Positions 1-6,517 of a stretch of DNA of 11,548 bases are shown here, piece after piece. The stretch comes from DAOTTW01 sp034437615. GTDB taxonomy: Bacteria > Chloroflexota > Anaerolineae > Aggregatilineales > Phototrophicaceae. Location: positions 1 through 11,548 of the forward strand of contig DAOTTW010000220.1 of the NCBI GenBank assembly GCA_034437615.1, in the 5' to 3' direction. The translations under genes were made by a program, and so were the position numbers. Within the stretch, counting starts at the first letter, position 1; each line of letters starts with the position of its first letter. Below the pieces are notes generated by a model. The model saw nothing but the letters and a program-made list of their open reading frames with translations. It had not been told where the DNA came from and searched no databases.

Positions 1-23
1 TGACAAACATCCTTCGCACACCC

Positions 24-251
24 GTAACGACTCAGCCAGGCCCATTTTGCCCGCGACTCAGCCCTCACCCCCTCAATCTTTACAGGGGTAGGTATTTCGG
101 TGGACGTGCCATTGCACGTCCCTACACAACCGCTGTGAACCGTAGGGACACCCAATGGGGTGTCCGGGGCGGCGTCAGCCGCCATAAAATACGGTCAAAC
201 ATCAAATACCTACCCCTGAGAAGGGGTTTGGGGTGAGGGCTGAGTCGTTAC
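24..251. repeat. Nested palindromic repeat element (MITE- or REP-like)
   Basis: An 18-bp perfect inverted repeat (54-71 with 230-247, starting CGACTCAGCC) encloses a second perfect 14-bp inverted repeat (84-97, AGGGGTAGGTATTT, with 204-217). A further partial copy of the outer arm lies at 24-37 and pairs perfectly with 238-251. The centre holds a double-hairpin REP unit. There is no ORF inside and I see no target-site duplication at either choice of boundary. The structure looks like a non-autonomous palindromic element with another repeat inside it. The symmetry is seen directly; mobility is inferred. Confidence 0.7.
102..182. repeat. Double-hairpin REP unit, copy 1 (GTCCCTAC/GTAGGGAC core)
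   Basis: Hairpin A pairs 102-109 with 114-121 around loop CATT. Hairpin B pairs 146-153 with 158-165 around loop AATG. Between them, GTCCCTAC (118-125) and GTAGGGAC (142-149) form an inverted pair separated by 16 nt. A GC-rich tail at 164-182 follows. The same architecture recurs in inverted orientation at 6369-6450, so this is a dispersed family rather than a chance palindrome. Confidence 0.75.
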
Positions 252-389
252 AAAAATTCACGGGGTCGTCGCGTTATTTAGCTGATGTTAACTCAGTCGC
301 GCTATCATCTACGTTACCCACACATGGCAACAGCATGAGCCACAGCAACAGGTGTGGCATGACCCAGACTTGAGGCCCAACCCTAGCCT
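252..389 (+). other. mutS2 upstream leader, no gene seen
   Basis: With the repeat element on its left, this completes a 389-base stretch without a gene. I find no convincing sigma-70-type promoter with correct spacing, no hairpin of note, and only a distant purine patch (GAGG near 372-375) upstream of the mutS2 ATG. A promoter is presumably present but cannot be pinned down by eye. Confidence 0.4.
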
Positions 390-2792
390 ATGATTAACAC
401 AAAAACACTCTACACACTGGAATACCCGAAAATCCTCTCGCAGCTAGCGCAACTGACCTCATTTGCTGCGGGGCGCGAACTCGCGGAAGAACTGCTGCCC
501 TCAACGGACCTGGACGAAGCACGCTCCTGGCAGCGTGAAACCGCCGAAGCGCTGGATATGCTGGAAAAGCAGAGCCAGATGAACCTATCCGGCGCACGCG
601 ATGTACGCGATGTCGCCATCAATGCACAGCGCGGCGTGGTGATTGACCCCGGCGTACTGCTGGACATCCGCTATACGCTGCGGCGTGCAGCCGTGCTCAA
701 GCGCAGCCTGGCCAAGCAAAAAGGCCAATACCCGCTGCTGGCAGAAATCGCTGACGAAATGCTGGATTGTCAAACGCTACAGGACAGCATCGCCAACGCC
801 ATCAACGACAACGCCGAAGTGAAAGACACCGCCAGCCCGCGCCTCGCTGTCATCCGGCGTGACCTCAAAATCGCCTTCGAGCGTCTACAGAGCAAGCTCA
901 ACCGCATCATCACGAACAAGAACAACCAGAATTTGCTGCAAGATGCGATGATTACCATGCGCAGCGGGCGCTATGTCGTGCCGCTCAAGGCCGAGCACAA
1001 GGGCAAAATCAAGGGCGTCACGCACGATACCTCGTCATCCGGCGCGACCCTCTTCATCGAGCCGCTGGAAACCGTCGAACTCAACAATGAATGGCGCGAG
1101 CTGCAAATCCAGGAAGAAAAAGAGATCCGCCGCATCCTCGCCGCCCTGACGGATGAAGTGGGCGCAAATAGTGAGGACATCGTGCGCGATGTGGAAATTC
1201 TCGGCTATCTGGATTTCACGCAGGCCAAAGCCGAATACGCGCTGAAGCTCAACGCTGCCATGCCACGCCTGCTGCCCTTCAACCAGAAGAAAAAGGGCCA
1301 CCCGCAGCACCCCGGCAGCAGCGTCTATCTGAAATCGGCGCGGCACCCCCTGCTGATGGGCGATGTGGTGCCCATTGATGTCGAGTTCGATACCAGCACA
1401 TGGGTACTGGTCGTCACTGGCCCCAACACAGGCGGTAAGACCGTCGCGCTAAAGACCGTCGGGCTGCTCTCGCTGATGGCGCAATCGGGCCTACACCTGC
1501 CCGCCGAAGAAGCCGAACTGTCGGTATTTGAGGGCATCTACAGCGATATTGGCGACGAACAAAGCATTGAGCAGTCGCTATCGACGTTCTCATCGCATAT
1601 GACCAACATTATCGCCATCCTCAAGGAATGCGATGACCGCTCGCTGGTGATTCTGGATGAGGTCGGCGCAGGCACAGACCCGGCAGAGGGGTCAGCGTTG
1701 GCGCGTGCCCTGCTGAATCGGCTGCTCAATATGCAGGTGACGACGATGGTCAGCACGCACCACCCCGAACTGAAGATTTACGCCGTCGAGACGCCCGGTG
1801 TGCGCAATGCCAGCGTCGAATTCAACCTGGAAACGCTCGCGCCCACGTACCGCCTGATTATCGGCTTGCCGGGGCGCTCGAATGCGCTGGCCATTGCCTC
1901 ACGCCTGGGGCTGGATGCCGGCATTATCGACCAGGCGAAAGGCATGGTGGCCACAGAAGACCTCATCGCCGACGACCTGCTAGACGAAATCCAGCGCACC
2001 CGTAAACAAATCAGCGACGAAAGCGAGACGATCGCCAGCCTGCGCACAGAATTACAAGCACAACGCGATAACCTGCAAGCACGCCTCGATAAAATCGAGG
2101 ATGAACGCCGCGATGTCGTGCGTGCTGCCCGCCGCAACGCTGAAGAAGAGCTTGAGGATTTCCGCAAGCAACTCAAGAAGATGCAGAGCGAAATGAAGGT
2201 CGCCGGGATGCCGCTGGAGAAAATTCAGGCGTTGCAGACCAGCGCTAACAAAATGCAATCGTGGACGCAAGGCCCGATAGATGAGGGCGAGGTCGAGCAA
2301 ATTGCGACTGATGACTGGAAGCCCAAGCTGGGCGATACGGTCTATCTGGATTCGCTCAACGCCGAGGGCACAATTGTCGAGATGGACGCCAAAGCCGCCC
2401 AGGTGCAGGTCGGCACCCTGCGCGTGCGTGCTAAATACAGCGAACTGCGCAAGCGCAACCGCAGCGAACGCCGTGTGGCAGAGCGCGGCCACAAACGCGA
2501 ATACGAACCATCCGATGCGCCAGCGCCGCAGGTCAGTTCACCAGGCATGGAGCTGGATTTGCGCGGCCAGCGCGTCGAAGAAGCGCTAGAAGAGCTAGAC
2601 CGCTACATTGATGCGGCTTATCTATCCGGCTTACCGTTCGGGCGCATCATTCATGGCAAGGGCACCGGGCGCTTGCGGCAGGCCGTGCGTGATTACCTGA
2701 TGCAACATGCGCTCGTTAGCAAGGTCACTGGTGCCGAAGCCAACGAAGGCGGCGCGGGCGTCACCATCGTGCATATGGTGCCCACAACGTAA
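390..2792 (+). CDS. mutS2: MutS2 family ATPase/endonuclease (ribosome-rescue or recombination-suppressing MutS2)
   Basis: This 800-residue protein is close to the usual MutS2 length of about 780-790. It lacks the mismatch-recognition N-terminal domain of MutS. In order, it shows a helical MutS core and clamp (about 1-300) and an ABC-type ATPase with Walker A GPNTGGKT (344-351), an ST motif STFSSHM (398-404), Walker B VILDE (420-424) and STHHPELK (455-462). A charged coiled coil follows (about 525-605), then a KOW-like beta segment (about 646-690) and a C-terminal Smr nuclease domain. The Smr domain has DLRG (723-726) and HGKGTGRLRQAV (755-766). Family members bind branched DNA and suppress recombination, or act on collided ribosomes; the sequence does not tell which applies here. 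The first ATG gives the typical N-terminus (KTL..LEY.KIL). The gene stands alone and converges on the FHA gene. Confidence 0.97.
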   Translation: MINTKTLYTLEYPKILSQLAQLTSFAAGRELAEELLPSTDLDEARSWQRETAEALDMLEKQSQMNLSGARDVRDVAINAQRGVVIDPGVLLDIRYTLRRAAVLKRSLAKQKGQYPLLAEIADEMLDCQTLQDSIANAINDNAEVKDTASPRLAVIRRDLKIAFERLQSKLNRIITNKNNQNLLQDAMITMRSGRYVVPLKAEHKGKIKGVTHDTSSSGATLFIEPLETVELNNEWRELQIQEEKEIRRILAALTDEVGANSEDIVRDVEILGYLDFTQAKAEYALKLNAAMPRLLPFNQKKKGHPQHPGSSVYLKSARHPLLMGDVVPIDVEFDTSTWVLVVTGPNTGGKTVALKTVGLLSLMAQSGLHLPAEEAELSVFEGIYSDIGDEQSIEQSLSTFSSHMTNIIAILKECDDRSLVILDEVGAGTDPAEGSALARALLNRLLNMQVTTMVSTHHPELKIYAVETPGVRNASVEFNLETLAPTYRLIIGLPGRSNALAIASRLGLDAGIIDQAKGMVATEDLIADDLLDEIQRTRKQISDESETIASLRTELQAQRDNLQARLDKIEDERRDVVRAARRNAEEELEDFRKQLKKMQSEMKVAGMPLEKIQALQTSANKMQSWTQGPIDEGEVEQIATDDWKPKLGDTVYLDSLNAEGTIVEMDAKAAQVQVGTLRVRAKYSELRKRNRSERRVAERGHKREYEPSDAPAPQVSSPGMELDLRGQRVEEALEELDRYIDAAYLSGLPFGRIIHGKGTGRLRQAVRDYLMQHALVSKVTGAEANEGGAGVTIVHMVPTT

Positions 2793-2797
2793 GCCCG

Positions 2798-3727
2798 TCA
2801 AAACGCAAATTTGCTCGTAATCTCCTCGCCGGGGTGCAGGTAGCGCACGCGCACCACCATGCGCCCCAGCCGCAGTTCATCCCCATTACGCAACACCCGT
2901 ATCTCCTTCGGGTGGATGCGTTGCCCATTGATGAACGTACCGTTCGCGCTGCCCAGGTCATACAATTGCAACGCCTGATCGTTGGATGTGTAGCGCAGCG
3001 CCATATGCAAGCGCGATACACCCAGTTCGGCGGCGTTCGCATCGGCCAAATCCACATCAGGGGCCATCACGCTGTTTTCGCTGCTGCGCCCAACGACCAA
3101 TTCATGACCACGCAACTGTGGCCGCAACTCAAGCACCTGCTTGGCATCGCGCAAAATCAGCATCAACACCGAATCCATGCCAAAGTAACCGCCATCAAAT
3201 AGTTCGCCCGTCGCAGATGCAAACGTGCGCGTATCGGCTGACGACGTATGCCCCTCTAGCAACTGCCCACAGGCGTAGCAAAATATATCGTTGGCGCGGT
3301 TCTTTTTAGTGCAATTGGCACAGGCTACCCAGCGCACACTTTCGGCCTCGGCCTCGCTATCTTGTGGTGTGAACGGGCGATAGGTGACTTCCTCGTATTT
3401 TGGCTCGGTGTTGGGGTCTGGCTCGAAGCGCGTGATACCGGACGCTTTGCCAGAGGATTCAGGGGCTTCAGACGGTCGCGGGGGTGGCGGCTTGATGGAT
3501 TTCAGGCGCGGCTTGCCGGATGACTGATCCGCATCTGCCGCCTTTGCTGGCTTGCCCGGCGCAGAATCACGCAATTCCCAGGCCCGTAATTGGCCTGCCA
3601 ACGTCTCTTTATCCTGGCGTGGCAGCGGGTCCACGAAGATTTTCAGCGCACGCAGGGCCTCTTTCGTCTCCAGGCCATTGTCACGCATACGCACATATTC
3701 GCTAAATATTTCGTCGATAATCGACAT
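2798..3727 (-). CDS. Zinc-ribbon and FHA-domain protein
   Basis: This 309-residue protein is probably cytoplasmic, with no signal peptide or membrane segment. Residues 1-55 look helical and are followed by a low-complexity linker with a PPPPRP tract (80-85). A four-cysteine zinc ribbon follows (C136, C139, C150, C153; CxxC-10-CxxC). The C-terminal forkhead-associated domain (about 206-296) has the expected phosphothreonine-binding landmarks: GRS at 213-215, SRLH at 238-241 and ANGTFING at 261-268. FHA domains bind phosphothreonine peptides, so a partner Ser/Thr kinase is likely elsewhere in the genome. The zinc ribbon suggests a protein- or nucleic-acid-binding adaptor. The specific function is unknown. 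It ends 5 bp from the mutS2 stop, tail to tail, so it is not co-transcribed with any neighbour here. The start ATG (MSIIDEIF) is the longest, with only a weak purine-rich ribosome site. Confidence 0.9.
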   Translation of the reverse strand: MSIIDEIFSEYVRMRDNGLETKEALRALKIFVDPLPRQDKETLAGQLRAWELRDSAPGKPAKAADADQSSGKPRLKSIKPPPPRPSEAPESSGKASGITRFEPDPNTEPKYEEVTYRPFTPQDSEAEAESVRWVACANCTKKNRANDIFCYACGQLLEGHTSSADTRTFASATGELFDGGYFGMDSVLMLILRDAKQVLELRPQLRGHELVVGRSSENSVMAPDVDLADANAAELGVSRLHMALRYTSNDQALQLYDLGSANGTFINGQRIHPKEIRVLRNGDELRLGRMVVRVRYLHPGEEITSKFAF

Positions 3728-3947
3728 AGCTCATCACCACACAGATGCTACGCTATCAAATGTCATCAGCAGGAAGCCGTATTTTACACGCGAATGCTTA
3801 CCGACGGTATTTTGCTCATGCTTCGTGCAGGTGTCAAAGGTGCGAGCGGCACGACAGATTTTGCCGCCAGATTAAGAAATAGCTAAAGTCATGTGCCATT
3901 GCTAACCATAAACGTCACAATAAAGAAACCTCTGTCGGCTAGACTGT
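3728..3947. other. Divergent intergenic region between FHA and first binding-protein gene
   Basis: Both flanking genes are transcribed outwards from here, so promoters for each must lie in or near it. It is AT-richer than the genes, especially 3875-3930. I see no near-consensus promoter, no clear operator dyad and no small ORF with a ribosome site. The best plus-strand candidate (TTGCTA at 3899, TAAAGA at 3921, 16-bp spacer) is weak. Confidence 0.4.
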
Positions 3948-3952
3948 GGAGA
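3948..3952 (+). promoter_or_regulatory. Ribosome binding site choosing the ATG at 3964
   Basis: GGAGA sits 11 nt upstream of ATG 3964. It overlaps the in-frame GTG at 3946 that would otherwise give the longest ORF. Using the ATG yields a normal signal peptide, so ATG 3964 is preferred over the GTG. Confidence 0.6.
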
Positions 3953-3963
3953 AATATAGCTTT

Positions 3964-5073
3964 ATGAGCCGTTTGATCGCTAAACTATCGAATTTGTCGC
4001 TGCTGATATGCCTGACGAGCCTGCTGGCCATGCCGACCCAGGCGCAAAACGACGACCCCGACGCAGCCCCCGTCTTACAGCGCATTATAGAGCGCGGCGC
4101 GTTAATCTGCGGTGTCAACGCCAACCTGCCCGGCTTTAGCAGCGCCAGCGCAGATGGTGAATTCACAGGCTTCGATATTGACCTGTGCCGCGCTGTCGCC
4201 GTCGCTGTGCTCAACGACCCCAACGCCGTCGAATACCTGCCCCTGAACGCCGATGAGCGCAGCATCGTCTTTGCACAAGACCGCATTGATATGATGTCAC
4301 GCAATACCACCTTCACCCTCAGTCGCGATACCGATTGGGGCGTCATCTTCGGCCCCACCACCTTCTATGATGGCCAGGGCATCATGACGCGCACAGCATT
4401 AGGCGTGCGCAGGCTGGAAGAATTGGACGGCGAAGCCATCTGCGTTGAATCCGGCACCACAACAGAACTCAACCTGACGGATGCCATCCGCTCCCGTGAT
4501 CTGGCCATCGAGATACAGGTTTACCCTACGTCGTCCCGCTCACGAGCCGCCTACATCAGTGGCCGTTGTGCCGCCTGGACCACCGATAAGAGCGGCCTCG
4601 CCTCATTTCGCCAGCAAACCGAAGACCCATCCGAGCACGTCATCTTAGCCGAAACGCTCAGCAAGGAGCCACTCGGCCCGCTCTCACCACAGATCGACCC
4701 ACAATTTGCCGAGATCATCCGCTGGACTGTGTTCGGCTTGATCCAGGCAGAGGAATTCGGCATCACCAGCGACAACATAGACGACTTCTTGCAAGACACA
4801 GATGCAGATACAGACACAAATACAAAAGAAAGCGACGACGATTACATCCGGCGCGTAGGGCCAAACGTGGCACGCTTCCTCGGCCAAGCGAATCAGGAGG
4901 CAGGCAGCTACCTGGGCATCGACAACGACTTCATGCTGAACGTGATCCGGGCGTTAGGCAATTACGGCCAGCTTTACGAACGCCACCTAACACCGCTTGG
5001 ACTGGACCGCGAACGCACGCTGAATGACCTCTGGACGAACGGCGGCCTGATGTATGCGCCGCCCTTCCGTTAA
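3964..5073 (+). CDS. aapJ: Amino-acid ABC transporter substrate-binding protein, AapJ-like (paralog 1)
   Basis: This 369-residue exported protein captures polar L-amino acids for the importer encoded downstream. The N-terminus (1-27) is a Sec signal peptide with likely cleavage after TQA. There is no lipobox: the only early cysteine, C16, is inside the hydrophobic core and preceded by LLI. The mature part has the periplasmic binding fold with AapJ-family landmarks: GFDIDLCRAVAVAV (69-82), SRNTTFTLSRDTDW (112-125), FGPTTFYDGQG (129-139), CVESGTTTELNL (160-171), the SGRC..WTTDKSGLASF segment (199-215) and the GGLMYAPPFR C-terminus. Cysteines 49, 75, 160 and 202 are shared with the downstream paralog. 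An Asp/Thr tract (278-287, DTDADTDTNT) replaces a shorter linker in the paralog and comes from near-repetitive ACAGAY bases around 4795-4824. The reading frame is intact. Substrate specificity cannot be read from sequence. Confidence 0.92.
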   Translation: MSRLIAKLSNLSLLICLTSLLAMPTQAQNDDPDAAPVLQRIIERGALICGVNANLPGFSSASADGEFTGFDIDLCRAVAVAVLNDPNAVEYLPLNADERSIVFAQDRIDMMSRNTTFTLSRDTDWGVIFGPTTFYDGQGIMTRTALGVRRLEELDGEAICVESGTTTELNLTDAIRSRDLAIEIQVYPTSSRSRAAYISGRCAAWTTDKSGLASFRQQTEDPSEHVILAETLSKEPLGPLSPQIDPQFAEIIRWTVFGLIQAEEFGITSDNIDDFLQDTDADTDTNTKESDDDYIRRVGPNVARFLGQANQEAGSYLGIDNDFMLNVIRALGNYGQLYERHLTPLGLDRERTLNDLWTNGGLMYAPPFR

Positions 5074-5177
5074 ACCAATGCTGATTTTTTTACGCAGTTT
5101 GTCCCAATCTAACGAAGATTTGCTGTGCAAAACAACCGACACACACACGATCATTCATAGATTGTTAAGCCCATTTT

Positions 5178-5206
5178 TTGACACACGCCCTGCGCCACGA
5201 TACAAT
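5178..5206 (+). promoter_or_regulatory. Near-consensus sigma-70/SigA promoter for second binding-protein gene
   Basis: TTGACA (5178-5183) and TACAAT (5201-5206) are separated by exactly 17 bp. This is a full -35 match and a one-mismatch -10. A T-rich tract sits just upstream of the -35. Transcription would start near 5213-5214, leaving a leader of about 80 nt before the GTG at 5296. It is by far the best promoter in the window and would drive the second binding protein independently of the first. Confidence 0.8.
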
Positions 5207-5216
5207 TTTCCTTATA

Positions 5217-5262
5217 TGCACGCCTGTCTAGTACCAAGTAAAGCCATATCAGGCAGCGTGCA
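5217..5262 (+). promoter_or_regulatory. Possible 5'-leader stem-loop
   Basis: TGCACGC (5217-5223) pairs with GCGTGCA (5256-5262). CTG/CAG pairing (5224-5226 with 5250-5252) extends the stem past a 3-nt bulge, leaving a loop of about 23 nt. The stem begins only a few nucleotides after the predicted start of transcription, the position of mRNA-stabilising 5' hairpins. A protein-binding dyad is the alternative. No terminator-like U run follows, so attenuation is unlikely. Confidence 0.4.
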
Positions 5263-5283
5263 CATTGTATTGACTTTAACAGT

Positions 5284-5288
5284 AGGAG
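5284..5288 (+). promoter_or_regulatory. Strong Shine-Dalgarno supporting a GTG start
   Basis: AGGAG lies 7 nt upstream of GTG 5296. This is the best ribosome site in the window and fixes the non-ATG start of the second binding-protein gene. Confidence 0.75.
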
Positions 5289-5295
5289 TCCTCTA

Positions 5296-6360
5296 GTGAA
5301 ATTACGTTTAACGCTTGTAAGCCTGTTTTTACTCGTTTTCTCTGCCGTCGCAGCTCAGGCGCAAGATGTCGAGCCTGGTCCGGTAACGCAGCGCATCGTT
5401 GATCGCGGTGAACTGATCTGCGGTGCCAACCAGAATGTCGTCGGCTTCGGTTTCGTCAACGAAGAAGGCAATTTTGAAGGCTTCGACATCGACTACTGCC
5501 GCGCAGTCGCAGCGGCTGTGCTGGGTGACGCAGATGCCGTTTCCTATCGTCCGCTGACGGGTGCCGAACGTCAGGCCGCGATTCAGTCCGGTGAAATCGA
5601 CATGATGGCCCGCAACACCACCTGGACCGTCAGCCGCGATGTCACCTGGAACGCCACCTTCGGCCCCACCACCTTCTACGATGGCCAGGGCGTGATGACG
5701 CTCAACGAACTGGGCGTGACCACCATCCCTGGGCTTGACGGCTCATCCATGTGCGTGCAATCCGGCACCACCACCGAATTGAACATCACCGACTATGTGG
5801 AAGCCAACGGCCTGGACATCGAAATTCAGGTGTACCCGGATGCCAACTCAACCTGGGAAGGTTACATCAGTGGCCGCTGCGAAAGCTGGACAACCGACAA
5901 GAGCGGCTTGGCTTCCTTCCGCTTGCGTGCTGATGACCCCGGTGCCCACGTCATCCTCGCCGAGACCATCTCGAAGGAGCCACTCGGCCCGCTATCCCCG
6001 CAACAGGACGAACAGTTCGCTGAGGTCGTGCGCTGGGTGACCTTCGGCATCGTTCAGGCAGAAGAATTCGGCATCAACAGCGAAAACATCGGTGAATTCC
6101 TGCCAGCAGAGGACGAAAGCGACGACGACTACATCAGCCGCGTCGGGCCAAGCGTCGCACGCTTCCTGGGTCAAGGCAATCAGGAGGCTGGTAGCTTCCT
6201 CGGCATCGACAACGACTTCATGGTGAACGTCATCAGTGCAGTCGGCAACTACGGCGAAATCTACGAGCGTCACCTGACGCCCCTGGGCCTGGAACGCGCT
6301 GGTTCGCCCAACGCCCTCTGGACCGAAGGCGGCCTGCTGTACGCACCGCCCTTCCGTTAA
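5296..6360 (+). CDS. aapJ: Amino-acid ABC transporter substrate-binding protein, AapJ-like (paralog 2)
   Basis: This 354-residue exported protein is a tandem paralog of the gene upstream, with most mature residues alike by eye. The signal peptide (1-22) ends in AAQA with cleavage before QD; there is again no lipobox cysteine. Family landmarks are GFDIDYCRAVAAAVLGD (62-78), MARNTTWTVSRD (104-115), FGPTTFYDGQG (122-132), CVQSGTTTELNITDY (153-167), SGRCESWTTDKSGLASF (192-208) and GGLLYAPPFR at the end. The four conserved cysteines are 42, 68, 153 and 195. It starts with GTG, fixed by a strong AGGAG and backed by its own near-consensus promoter, so it is probably the main, abundant receptor. Two 20-bp stretches are identical to paralog 1 (for example at 4663 and 5976), consistent with fairly recent duplication or gene conversion. 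The linker near 270 (PAEDESDDDY) is short and acidic. The substrate is probably a broad range of L-amino acids, by family only. Confidence 0.94.
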   Translation: MKLRLTLVSLFLLVFSAVAAQAQDVEPGPVTQRIVDRGELICGANQNVVGFGFVNEEGNFEGFDIDYCRAVAAAVLGDADAVSYRPLTGAERQAAIQSGEIDMMARNTTWTVSRDVTWNATFGPTTFYDGQGVMTLNELGVTTIPGLDGSSMCVQSGTTTELNITDYVEANGLDIEIQVYPDANSTWEGYISGRCESWTTDKSGLASFRLRADDPGAHVILAETISKEPLGPLSPQQDEQFAEVVRWVTFGIVQAEEFGINSENIGEFLPAEDESDDDYISRVGPSVARFLGQGNQEAGSFLGIDNDFMVNVISAVGNYGEIYERHLTPLGLERAGSPNALWTEGGLLYAPPFR

Positions 6361-6368
6361 AGAGCCAC

Positions 6369-6450
6369 GCGGCTAACGCCGCCCCGGACGCCAGCAATGG
6401 CGTCCCTACGACCCACAGTGGTCACGTAGGGACGCGGCTTGCTGCGTCCG
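6369..6450. repeat. Double-hairpin REP unit, copy 2, between binding protein and permease genes
   Basis: Hairpin stems are 6386-6392 with 6399-6405 and 6430-6435 with 6444-6449. GTCCCTAC (6402-6409) and GTAGGGAC (6426-6433) flank a 16-nt spacer, the same spacer length as in copy 1. Read on the minus strand, it matches 102-182 including the GC-rich tail (one transition in the 19-bp tail). Stem sequences differ between copies while pairing is kept. It begins 8 bp after the stop of the second binding-protein gene. Confidence 0.75.
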
Positions 6451-6452
6451 CT

Positions 6453-6506
6453 GTGAAAACCGTGAAAACCATAAAAACCGTGAAAACCGTGAAAACCGTG
6501 AAAAGC
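6453..6506 (+). repeat. Six tandem 9-bp repeats (GTGAAAACC)
   Basis: Six consecutive 9-mers run directly after the REP unit: units 1, 2, 4 and 5 are GTGAAAACC, unit 3 is ATAAAAACC, and unit 6 is GTGAAAAGC. The array ends 11 nt before the permease ATG. The unit is a multiple of three, and one frame reads in phase into the permease as an E-N-R repeat, but no start codon exists in that frame upstream. It could affect message structure or ribosome loading, or simply be a slippage product. Confidence 0.85.
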
Positions 6507-6517
6507 GAAGTAGCGCT

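Noticed and set aside
2052..2492. Minus-strand open frame opposite mutS2
   Set aside because: It lies wholly inside the coiled-coil and KOW-like coding region of mutS2 and shows no family motif or ribosome site.
2805..2814. Bidirectional terminator between mutS2 and the FHA gene
   Set aside because: GCAAATTTGC is a loopless AT-centred palindrome within the FHA coding end, with no adjacent U tract.
3899..3926. Promoter TTGCTA-N16-TAAAGA for the first binding-protein gene
   Set aside because: Both hexamers match poorly and AT-rich surroundings make chance matches likely; it is too weak to list as a feature.
3946..3963. Longer form of the first binding protein starting at GTG 3946
   Set aside because: The GTG overlaps the GGAGA ribosome site that serves ATG 3964, and the ATG gives a cleaner signal peptide.
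5040..5091. Intrinsic terminator after the first binding-protein gene
   Set aside because: The GC stem (5041-5046 with 5058-5063) is inside the coding region, recurs as conserved coding sequence in the paralog, and the T run begins about 20 nt later.
6453..6506. Short CRISPR-like array
   Set aside because: The units are contiguous 9-mers with no spacers, and no cas gene is nearby.
6455..6517. In-frame E-N-R repeat peptide as an N-terminal extension of the first permease
   Set aside because: The frame is open back to a stop at 6374-6376, but it has no ATG, GTG or TTG upstream of 6518, so it cannot be translated from a normal start.
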